From: Margaritifera margaritifera
Lineage: Eukaryota; Mollusca; Bivalvia; Unionida; Margaritiferidae
Direction: 5' to 3'
Assembly (NCBI GenBank): GCA_029931535.1
Contig: JAQPZY010001548.1
Location: forward strand, 2,172,001 to 2,236,000
DNA length: 64,000 nt
In this document: one piece after another, positions 35,404-45,492 of the stretch
Layout of the letters: every line of letters starts with the position of its first letter
Position numbering within the stretch: position 1 is the first letter of the stretch
Translations under genes and position numbers: made by a program
The notes under the pieces: generated by a model
What the model saw: the letters and a program-made list of their open reading frames with translations, nothing else
Told to the model about the DNA's origin: nothing
Databases searched by the model: none

Positions 35404-35493
<90 letters not shown>
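35281..35493. repeat. (TA)n microsatellites
   Basis: Short TA run at 35285-35304 and a long one at 35409-35491. Tyr/Ile-rich open frames across them are artefacts. Confidence 0.98.
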
Positions 35494-35496
<3 letters not shown>

Positions 35497-35609
35497 AAAA
35501 TGTTCATGCATATACATAAATGCATGCATGCACATATAGATTCATTTCTCTGATCATATCCAGTCACTTGGAACATAATTTTCCATGGCACTGTGAACTG
35601 TGACTTGCA

Positions 35610-35985
35610 TTATGATTGAAATAAGTCTCATCATCTTGATTAGTGTCATTGTGTTCAACACTTTTATGAAGTGTATTTGGGTCTACCTGGGCTTGAATAG
35701 AGCGGGGTGTTAGAGGTGTTATATATTTAGGCACTATGTGGCTTGTGCCTGCCTGCGCAGGTGAAGGTGTAAATAAGTGGGGTCTTACTTGGCTAGCACT
35801 ACTTTGATTTTCACTATCTTGATTAGTGGCATTGTCTTCTACAATTTGATGAAGGAGAATATGGGTCTACCAGGGCTAGAGGACAGGGAGTTGTTAAGTA
35901 TTTAGGCACTGTGTAGCTTGTGTCTACTTGAGGAAGTGAGTTTGTAATTAATTATCCCCTTGCTTGGCATGTACTGCTGGGAGTG
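35610..35985. repeat. Two-copy degenerate duplication of about 195 bp
   Basis: Phrases atcttgattagtg(t/g)cattgt, tatttgggtctacc(t/a)gggct, tatttaggcactatgtggct and tgtg(c)ctac occur twice in the same order. Nothing coding. Confidence 0.75.
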
Positions 35986-36404
35986 GAGGTTATGGGCCAA
36001 GCTGAGGATGGCTGTGGTGTTAGATCTATTGTTTATGTTTTCACACAGTTTAATATATCCATTATAAGTCCAAGCTAAGCATACACTGCCCTGAATTGAA
36101 ATCATATTTGTTGATGGGAATACTATACATGTAGTTTTATTTTCATGTAAAGTAGTGATACATACCCATGTTGCTCTGAGTATTTGTAGAGTTGGAAATT
36201 AGTCATAAGATCATTTAGCTGCTTCAGTGATGAGTTTTTGTTGACATGGATAGTGATACTGTCTTGATTTTCTTTGGTGTGGATAAAATCTGGGATTACC
36301 TTCCTGTATGAATTTACTCTTCCACATCAATAATATCCTTTTTGGTGAATCCAGGGAACTCGAATAGACTGGATCCATGGAAAATCTTCTGCACTGTTAA
36401 CATT
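35986..36404. other. Intron, nothing recognised
   Basis: No motif or repeat I can place. Confidence 0.5.
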
Positions 36405-36860
36405 GTTAGCTCTACTGGTCATAGACCAGAAGAATGTATGGGATGATCTGTCATCTGTCTGTCCGTTAGCACAAATTTGTTATCACTACTCCTCCTAAAC
36501 TACCTGGAGGATTGCCTTGAAACATCACACACACATACACACATTCATCCCATGGTCTAGTTGGTCCTAAATGAAAATGGTGCTGATCTAATGTCCAATA
36601 TGGCCACCTTGGCAGCCATCTTGAAAATCTTGTTGTCACTACTTCTCCAAATGGATGGCTATATCAACATGGGTTTTCACCAGTAGAATTCATATGATAC
36701 CTAGTTGGTTCTAAATGAAAATGCTGCCAGTTGTGTATCAAATATGGCTGCCATGATGACTATCTTAAAAATCTTGTTGTCACTACTCCCCTTAAATGGG
36801 TTATCATTATGACGGGGTTTTTTCACCCAAGTCCTAAATGAAAATGGTGCCAGACATACA
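36405..36860. repeat. Degenerate ~150-bp tandem repeat, locus 3
   Basis: Leader plus about three units of the family at 28186. Ends at aagtcctaaatgaaaatggt, where sequence of another origin begins. Confidence 0.9.
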
Positions 36861-37134
36861 TCCAGATACATACAAAGGATGCCTGGAAATCCCACTAATT
36901 TTTTATAACAGAAAAACGTGTACTAGAGGGGTTCTGCAAGTGATGCCATTTCATTACATTTCTGCATGCACAAACTTTAGTAACTTTCTGGAAGGTGAAA
37001 CTATATTCAAGCAAGGCTGGACGGACAATTATAAACTGATTCTTTTCAACTTAAAGTCAGTGCTGGTGCAAATGTGCAAAGTGAATGGCAGAATGAAGAA
37101 AGTGAAGGATGAAGTGGAGTTCTCACGAAATTGA
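36838..37134 (+). other. Unidentified 98-codon open stretch, doubtful
   Basis: The first 20 bases or so belong to the repeat unit, so the apparent start codon is repeat-derived. The remainder (about 36880-37134, ending VKDEVEFSRN) has a mixed amino acid composition unlike the arrays and resembles no family I know. It may be a fragment of a transposon protein. No promoter, splice or repeat support. Confidence 0.2.
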
Positions 37135-39000
37135 GGATGATAATTCTAACAGTGTGAGATGTTGGGTTAGCTGAACCACAAAAGAACAAAAAATTTGATG
37201 CAAAGTTTAAGAAAACTTGGCTGTTACAATACATATAGTTACAACACAACACCATTGTGTGGGGTATGTTGTGTAACAAAAACAAAATACCTTTTATGTC
37301 AGAAATCAGCGTTTTAATTTTAGGACATTAACTCTTACACCAGGTCACATGCATTTTGGAGCAGAGCTATCCACGAGACAATAGAATACCTGTGAACTGT
37401 GGAACATTCTACAAAAAAACCATAAAGAACAGTTTCCCAACTTGTTGAAGCTGGCTTAGCTAATTATGCATATACCCCTTCCAATGGCAGACTGAGAAAG
37501 GGGGTTCTCAGCACACAACATTCCTTATACACAGATAAAGAACAGATTAAACTCAGAAACAGTCAACAGATTAATGTTTATACAGTTAGAGAGGGGAATC
37601 TTATGATGATTTGGATTTCAAAAGAAACCAAAAAGAGTGGAGCAGGAAGAAACAGAGATAGGTATTTAAGTGTTAAGGGTAAATATTGAACTATGGTTAT
37701 TTGTTAACCCCCCCCCCCCCCATTTTGTTTTCCTACTCCCCCCTTATTTTGGTGACAAGTGTGGAGATCCTCCCCCCACCCCCAACACTTGAGATAAAAT
37801 TCTGGCAGGATCTCTGCTTACATTAGCAAATTGTTCAAAATTTCCTATAGTTTAACATTTTTTTTTACCAAACTTTATACATGCAGCCACGGCAGTTGGA
37901 CACAAAATACATATAATGGATTTGGGGTCAGGGTTGGGGGTATACAGAGCTGTGTACTGTTACAATTTCATCATCATTTCTGTGGAATATTTGAGGAAAA
38001 TACAGGCTATGGGTCAAGGTATCAATTTTATGGGCCCGGGTTCATTTTAGGCAGCATCCTTGCACCAGTGACTGTTTTTTTCATCTTTGGTGCAAAAAAA
38101 TAACCTTCAGGCACCTGTAAGGTGCTTAGAAAAAGACCCACGAAAATAAACTTCAAGATAGTTACGGTTGACTTTACACTGAGTCATGTACATCCCAGGC
38201 TTAATGAAGAGAGTGCACTCATTTCTGAAGAAGTATAAGACGATCATGTCCATGGCTGACAGAAATGTCTTGCATATTTTGGGGCACCAATCATGAGCAC
38301 ATGGTTTATGATCATTGATAGAACATGTAAAGAAGACAAGATGAAATCATCCATGAAAACACTGCTTCATTTATTTCCAAAGTAGTTTTACAGGGTGGAA
38401 AAAAATATAGACTCAAATGTCCAAAATAAATTCTACAGGGTAATAGTTACTTGAGCATGAGGAATTAAAATCTCAATATGGAAGGTTCGCATCAGGTGAG
38501 ACTGATAATGATCACAGGCACTCGGGTCATAGATATGCTAATTTCTGCAATAAATATTCACTTTTCCAGCATTATATACTTTGTATCAATTGTTGGAGAG
38601 TCAGATTAAAGCATGGTTTACTAGTTTCCTTGTCAACTAAAATAACTGTCCTCACTGGTCTACATGGTTATTTTTAGCAGACAAGGAAATTGTATAAAAC
38701 TGTGAGGTAGTCTGACTTCACATTGACCGAGTCAGAGCATATAATGCTGGGAAATTAAATATTTCAGAAATGATAATGACATTGAATAAAAAAGGGTATT
38801 TGCTTTTTTTTCTTCTCATTTCTTGATCTGGAATGAACATTGATGGGCAGGGTATTTTTCTGCAAAGATGCTGCATGGCAGAGTTATATTCATTTACCAT
38901 TTGCATATAACCTGGGTTCAAATGCAAACAATGATATACATTTCTATACTTTCTTAAGAGGGCCTCAAGGAGAACAGTCATTGACTAAATGAGTCAATCT
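37135..39000. other. Intron, no gene or transposon recognised
   Basis: 1.9 kb including a C run at about 37710-37722 and G/C-poor flanks. Around 37330-37690 a higher density of sense codons on the + strand (for example QLVEAGLANYAYTPSNGRLR) hints at a dead coding fragment, but I cannot name it. Confidence 0.4.
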
Positions 39001-39067
39001 CTATAAATAAAGTAATATTATTATTAATATTATTATTGTTATTATTATTATTATTATTATTATTAGG
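39001..39067. repeat. (ATT)n microsatellite
   Basis: Imperfect then perfect ATT/TTA units. Confidence 0.95.
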
Positions 39068-39179
39068 CTTTTCAACTCTATCACTGAAGCATATGAGAAT
39101 GTTAAACTGCACTCAATCCAAGCACCTGCATGAGATAGTCCATTACATATGAAGCCTATGAATTTGATGTGATGAACTG

Positions 39180-39945
39180 TTCACATACTGTAGTATATTT
39201 TATTTTCGTGGGTCTCAGTTTTCGTGGTTTTGAGAAAAAAACATTTTCGTGGGTACTTAAATTCATGGTTTTGCCTGTAAAAGTTTGTATATTTGTAGGT
39301 ATTTAATTTCATGGATTAACCTCAACAAATACCTCAAATAAAGAATACAAAAGAACAAAACTATGAGCTTCAATGGTTTAAACAGTACTACCACCGGTAT
39401 AAGCACAAATCAAACACCTGTCAGGATAAATCACTTAACTCAACATCAAAGGGAGCCGAAGCAGCCAACAGCACTAAGCTACCAATCAGTTATTAAAGTA
39501 CATGTGCATGATCTCTTCCTTGAAACACTGTCGATAAAGTTGTACCATCAATTACTTTCTGACGACCATGGCGTTAACACGGTGTCTTAAGAGTGGTCAA
39601 AATCAACTTTGATCCCCGTAGGTTTGGATAATGTCATCATTCCACATGTGAACCAAACACGTGACCAGCTGTCCCTTGCTCAATGCAGTTAATAAGCAGT
39701 GTCAGCATTTGATGTGTTCAGAGCCCATCAAAGTGCAAAGATGCTAACTAAATTGAAAAACAATGGAATCACTCCTTTGTTTGAGCCTGCCTCATGTACG
39801 AAACATCATCAATGAAGCGGACTGATGCTAAATGGATAATTGTGGCTCATATGAAAATGCGTGAAAGATCGGACTTAATTATTCGTGGCTTTGAGAATAC
39901 TGGATTTGTTTAATTCAACAATTTCAGGATTATTTACCTGACAAA
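39180..39945. mobile_element. Possible non-autonomous element with repeated ttttcgtgg motifs
   Basis: Begins tactgtagtatattttatttt then cgtgggtctcagttttcgtgg, with further attttcgtgggtac and aattcatggttt copies; near the right end attattcgtggctttgagaa recurs at about 39880. Motif recurrence at both ends and slightly different base composition suggest a small DNA element, but I cannot define its terminal repeats or target duplication. Confidence 0.3.
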
Positions 39946-40563
39946 CATTTGTGTGTACCAGCCGACTTGATTGACGTGATGTTGATTCAGTGGTTTTGTC
40001 TGAAAATCAGTGAAGTGTGAGCTCAATACTGTGTTAGTTAGTGTATATACACAGTGTTTCATTAGTAATTGTGCTTCAAGCAATAGTTTTGGTATTTTAC
40101 AGTCATATTGTTCATTGGGATTAAGCATGCATGGATAAAATGGGACATGCTTTTACGAGGATTTATATTTTTTGACAAAAGTTTCACTTGAATGAAGAAT
40201 CTATTAGAATAAGTATTAAATATAATTATCATTTATAGTATCATTTCTTATTATTTCTTCATTTTCAGTAATAACATTGTTTGTATACCTTATCCTTTTT
40301 CTTGTTTCTCTCTATCCTTACTTGTCTCATAACATATCGATTTAAGACAGTGAATGGAAATTACAGCTACCGTATACTGTGTAGATACGTGTGCATTGAA
40401 ACAAAATAAAATGCTTTATAATTCTTTTTTTCAAAGGGTGAAAATAAAACAAACACGTGTAAAAGCTAATATTTTCAACCAGATTACAGAAATAACGTTG
40501 ATTTATCAAATACATGCAATATGTAATTAGTACCAGAAAAATAGCACGAAAAAATGTGCACCA
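39946..40563. other. Intron, nothing recognised
   Basis: AT-rich, no structure that I can support. Confidence 0.5.
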
Positions 40564-40702
40564 ACCTATAAACCTATTGCTAGTGGCCACCCATGGGAAA
40601 AGGCAAAATTTGCTGTTGTATACAGGTCACCTCTGTACACAGGTTCACATTATTAAATTGGTTTTTGAACAAATACCATGCACCAAATATCTTTATTATT
40701 AT

Positions 40703-41807
40703 TACAGTGGGCCCCCTCTTATAAGGCCACCCCTTCTGCAGCAAGAGAGTTGCCTTATAAGACGGGTGGCCTTTCTAGAGGGGGATCACACAGTTGTGAG
40801 TAATAACTACATATAAAGTATAAAAGATGTAACTAATTTTTATATATTTTATATTTTCATTTAAAAATCACAGGAATATTATCTGGTTAAGGGCTCAATA
40901 TGATAAAACTAATATCAATGTTATTTTTTAAAAAAATATGAATAATCATGAATAGTGGTGCAAAACCACACTGTCGGTAAATTCGGGGCACAAACATTTG
41001 GTTGTAACTATCCCTGTACGTCCGTCGATTCCGTCTTCCCACTCAATGCAGTTGAATGTATATTGACGATGTTTATTTGAATCTTTCTGACATAAAATTT
41101 CTCCGTAGTTATCAAAAGACTCTCCCTCTTTTCGTTTAATTTAATTGCTTTCACTTTTTGTTCTAAACTGAGAATGTCTGAGGATATTTTGCGACAACAT
41201 AATCCTTCGCGGGCATTCACGCGTGAGGCAGAGTGTTTACAACGGAAGTGAGTCTGTCACGTGATCGACTTTTTTTTCTTCTTCCCCAGTTTGGTACTTG
41301 GTTATGTACATTTCATAATCTATTAGAGTGAAGCCGTAAAGGCTAACATACCATTTTACTATCTGGCGACCGGATGTCACGCTGACTTGAGCTTAACAAT
41401 GCTGTGCTTCTCAGCGGTTAGCTTTTGTCATCTTGATAATTATCGGTGGTATTAATAGCCAGTAATTATCAAAGTGACAAAAGCTCTAAGGAACACATGG
41501 CAGTAATTGGATTACTTAACTCTTTGTAAGGATTAAAGTTACTTTATTGGCATGTTGGAACAAAATGTCAATGTGTTGAATTGAGAAATTAAATAATATT
41601 ATCGAGATTTTACTCTGTAAACAACCATTATGTTCCGCTCGCGGGGGTAATTTTGACCGTTTTTGCACTAAAATGCTGGTCGCGTTAGAGGGGTGGCCGT
41701 CCTTGAGGGGTACTTTTGAACACAAACTCGTCGGTGCCAAGGGATTGTGGCCGTATAAAGCGGGTGGCCGCTGGTCAGGGGGGCCGTTCAAGAGGGGGAC
41801 CACTATT
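40703..41807. mobile_element. Nested CAGTGG... TIR element inside element A
   Basis: Left end TA|CAGTGGGCCCCCTCTTATAA (40705 on), right end in reverse complement TAGTGGTCCCCCTCTTGA (from about 41805), both facing into an ATT microsatellite that the relative at 57960-58000 carries without the insertion. GTGGCC-type motifs are repeated inside both ends (GGGTGGCC four or five times). About 1.1 kb, no transposase. A hairpin lies at 41420-41485. Confidence 0.82.
41420..41485. repeat. Hairpin-forming inverted repeat within the nested element
   Basis: agcttttgtcatcttgataa (41420 on) pairs with the segment ttatcaaagtgacaaaagct ending at 41485; a stem of about 24 bp with two mismatches and a 17-base loop. 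Confidence 0.85.
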
Positions 41808-43315
41808 ATTATTATTATTATTATGTTATCAATATTGTTTATGTGCAATTTCATAAAAAATCATAAATTATGCATATATGTTGTTCTCTCCCAAATTTAT
41901 ATTCCACACAGGATTACTGTATCCTGCTTACTTTAATCCATCATATAAATTAAATCATCACTGACTTAAAATAATCACCAAGTTTGTTCATGCTTTAGAA
42001 ACAATATCTGGTTTAGCCAGTTGCTCAACTCACTGAGATAAAAAGACAGTTGGCTTATGTGAGAAGCCTGTGATGAATAGGAAAACCAAAGAAGCCATAT
42101 ATGGCTATTCTTTGTGACTCATGAACCTAAACTTCGACTGTCTTTACAGACAAGTTTTAAATATTGAATGACCCCTGACCCTTATGAAAAGGTATGCAAC
42201 TCATCTCTTCTCAAATAAGAACTTTTTTCTTCAGAGCTAGTGGTACGGAATTATATATCATTTTTCTTTTAATAATGGTATAGTTTATTAGTTTATGATC
42301 TCTGTTCTTAGTCTAACAGCTGTCGTCTTGCCGTGAGTATACATACGGTAGGCTCTATCAATATTTCACAAGCTTTAGTCCTGTCATATGGTCCCGTGCA
42401 TGAGAGAGTATGAACTTCTGACCTAGATTCTATGAGTAAACACTTTGTTATTGATAATAAATGTCAGTGTAGAGGTACTTTAAGCGGTATCACTCATAAC
42501 CTAATTTCTGATTGGTTTGGAGAAGGTTGTTTCTAGAAGGATTAAATGGGTTTTATTTCGATTCTGCGTATTAAGAGACTATATTATAGAATTAATAGTA
42601 GCATTCTGGCATTCTTCATAGTTACATTGAATTGAGAGGTCATAAACGAATTTGGTTCATTTTTTGTGTGGGATATTCTACTTTGGAGATCTATTTATTA
42701 TAAATACAGTGCATTTTGGATTAGTACTGTTTCTTCAACATTAATAATTATACTTCTCCGTGGAATTATCGGAAACATTTCTAGAACTTGTGATATTCCA
42801 TATTCGCAAGGATTACTTGGATATAACTTATTCTTATTAACACATTAGTACTGTGAAGGTTACTTCATTTGGAATACTACATTCGGAATATTTGGATTGA
42901 CTTCCAGATCAGTGAACTTTAAAACATTTTAGGACTATTAAGGATATTCTATACTGTAAGTTTTCTCGCTATCCAGCAAACAAATTGCTTCAACCCTTTA
43001 CCCTAATGTTAAAAACTGCCTCACTTATTGACACATTTGAGTTACACTATCAACGTGACTGTAATATGGTGAGAACAAGCAAGATAAGAAATGTTTGCAC
43101 ATCGATTCACATGATATTCTTTTATCTAAACAATGCCTTCCTCATAAAGCAAAAGACTGGCCGGTCACTGTAGATAGATGCCAGTGACCGCTTAAGGCAG
43201 GGAGAAACCACATACATGAAATTTATATAGGAAATTGGGGGAGAGGGGAAATTAGAAGGGCTGTTATGAACAGTTGACCGCACAGTAAAGGTGACCATTA
43301 GGACAGGCTTGACTG

Positions 43316-43734
43316 TACTCCAAAATATCACAAGTGCTTACCCTTAAGGATTCAATTAGAGAACGTAGCTGAAACCACTTAGGAAACCTAAAATGGGCAC
43401 CAATATGACCTTAAACATGGCACAGACATGAATGGCATGGTTTGTACAACATTGAAAATGCTTGTATTTGAGGGGTTGCCTTGAAAACTCCTTAAATTTA
43501 AAAAATAGTGGGTTTTATCCTCTAATTGTTGAAATACTTCTTGAATTTTGCCGAAACTCTTTGAGTTTATCCAAGGAAATACCAAACGTTTAAACTGAAT
43601 AAACTGTACAATTTTTTAAAATTCAGAATACTTGTTATTTATGCATTTTCCAAACATACAAATATCAAAATGGGATAAAATTGTTTTTTTTTTTTTTTTT
43701 TTTTGGGGGGGGGGGGTTATGGTACAGCAAAATA
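43316..43734. other. Intron with a T-run/G-run
   Basis: Run of T (about 43684-43704) followed by a run of G (43705-43716). Otherwise nothing recognised. Confidence 0.6.
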
Positions 43735-43815
43735 GTTGGGTTATTTAGTGCCAAGGCAATTGGAATAAAGTGCCTTGCCCAATGACACACCATGGTGTGA
43801 TCAAAAGAGACAACA
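43735..43815 (-). mobile_element. SINE central-region fragment
   Basis: Reverse complement contains cattgggcaaggcactttat, matching the central motif of the SINE at 18682 (cttgggcacggcactttact). The tRNA-like head is absent. Confidence 0.65.
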
Positions 43816-43899
43816 CACAACACTTGTAATTACTAGATGAAATAATGTCCCTTTGCTGTTGTGGAACAGTTATGTTTTTCTTCTACTTTGGTACATGTA

Positions 43900-44600
43900 T
43901 GAAGAAATAGAGATAAACAGTTTTATTTCCCTTTAAATATGTAAAATTTATTAAATATTATGAATTTATAAATTAAAGAAGATTATACATAATCTTAGAA
44001 CTTTTTAGATATGTCTGCCAATATCCAAACGATGAATCCAATATATATTTTCTTTAAAATATGTTCAGAATTTATGTTGAATTATATCCCTTTGTACAAT
44101 TATTATACAAAGTTGTCAATATTGTCAGAATTCATAAATTAAATTTAAAATAATAAAAAATAATATGATTTAAATATTGTTTAATAATATGATAAATTAT
44201 TACTTAACAAAAAATAACTATAGTAAGTATTATACATTTTTAAGTTGTACAATACTTTTGTATTTATATTGTTGTCAGTTTTATCTAGATAATTAATAAA
44301 ATTATAAAAGTTCAGTTCCAGTGTAATGGGTTTGGTGATTTTCATTATATATAAAGCCCTATGAAAGTAAGAAATGACCAAATATTATGAACTTATTAAT
44401 GAATTTCATATATAATCTTAGAATTTAGACCGTTGGGATAGAAAATATCCGGATGGTGAATCCAACATGTTTCTTTTAAGAGACGTTCTATTTCCGAATT
44501 AACAATATCACTTGGCTTACATGAAAAATCTTGTAAATTATGGAGGCCATCATTAAAGTGTGTGGCGACATGAGATGAAAAAGATTTTACATGTTGGTGT
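43900..44600 (-). pseudogene. GIY-YIG-like retroelement C-terminal fragment, with a decayed second copy
   Basis: On the minus strand 44585-44400 reads SSHVATHFNDGLHNLQDFS, then SEIERLLKETCWIHHPDIFY and PNGLNSK. This matches the end of GIY-YIG nuclease domains as found in Penelope-like and related elements (VxxHFN, E..WI..L....P.GLN). At 44030-44100 a much decayed copy of the same text is recognisable at DNA level. The DNA between is extremely AT-rich. No RT is seen, so the parent family is uncertain. Confidence 0.45.
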
Positions 44601-45125
44601 TGATTATTTGTTAATAATTATTCTACTTTGGAACAATTTATGCAGTGATGAAGAAAGTAGTATATGGAGAAAGTTAACTTTCCATAAGAAAAATACTCCT
44701 TGAAAACTACATGAAAAGTCCTTAAAACACTCTCCAGATCTGTACAAACAGTATATGGAAACCTGGAACAGCAGAACTGCAAATCATGGTTATTACCAAT
44801 GTATTATCAGGTACTTATACTAAGGTAATCCACTTATATACTTGCTGTTTAATGTTGTGGCACAGAGAATAAAAAAGAAAGACATTTATTTTAATCTTTG
44901 CAATTTGTTTAGCAGTCAGATCTATCGATTGAGGCATATGTGTTGCATTTGTTGAAGACTTTCATGGAAACAATGTATGTCAGATTAAAAAGACTTAACT
45001 GCATGTAATTTACTTCTTGTAGAATGATTGGATCATTATTCATTTTTGTAGATTTTTAAATAAATGGCACTTTGATGTTTCCAAATGTCTTTCAGTGTTG
45101 TTGTTTTTTTTCTTTTTCTCATCAG
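44601..45125. other. Intron tail, nothing recognised
   Basis: Ends in a strong T-rich tract (ttgttttttttctttttctc) and acceptor atcag for the exon at 45126. Confidence 0.6.
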
Positions 45126-45187
45126 GTGGTGAAAATCAGGTAGCAATCAACTTAATTGTCATGCACGTGCACAAACAGCTACAGGAG
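45126..45187 (+). CDS. UCKL1: UCKL1 exon linking the kinase to the UPRT-like region
   Basis: Acceptor tctcatcag before 45126, donor gag|gtgagt at 45187/45188. The first two bases complete the Gly codon split at 29581; 20 codons follow (GGENQVAINLIVMHVHKQLQ, then E). This corresponds to the [21 protein letters not shown] segment that ends the kinase domain in vertebrates. At 62 nt it is not a multiple of 3, so skipping it would shift the frame. It is flanked by inverted relatives of one transposon (40564-43315 and 56929-58098). Confidence 0.95.
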
Positions 45188-45492
45188 GTGAGTTTTTATA
45201 AGAACTGTCAATGTGAGTAGTTAATGTTTCAGTTTTGATTGTATCACTTGGGTAACTATGGTGTTACATAGGTAACTCTTTATTAGCAGTGATGGGGTCA
45301 CATAAACATTACAGTTTTATGTTTTTTTTTAAATCTGATAGTGGAGGAAGGGATATACAGTAAATCATTGCATAGACACGTGAGACAAAGTTTTGCAGAA
45401 TACTTGTCTTTACTACTTATACATGACATATAGATCACTTTACTGTCACTCATGGCACTAGTGGTGGTGTGAATAATTTTAAGGTATTGTGT
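45188..45492. other. Intron start, nothing recognised
   Basis: About 300 bp between the exon and the 48-bp array. Confidence 0.6.

Larger units (their letters stand above)
40564..43315 (+). mobile_element. TIR element A with nested insertions (inverted relative at 56929-58098)
   Basis: The right end reads, as reverse complement, TA|CAGTCAAGCCTGTCCTAATG (43315 inward, TA at 43316-43317). The left end at 40564 is a diverged inverted copy (aaacctattgctagtggccacc). CAGT plus TA again suggests a Tigger/pogo-type element. Blocks 40590-40700, 41820-42245 and 42985-43315 align as reverse complement with 58098-56929; between them lie a nested TIR element (40705-41805) and an unidentified 740-bp segment (about 42246-42985) that is absent from the other copy. 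No transposase is readable. Confidence 0.75.

Noticed and set aside
35188..35591. Tyr/Ile-rich open frames
   Set aside because: Translation of a TA microsatellite.
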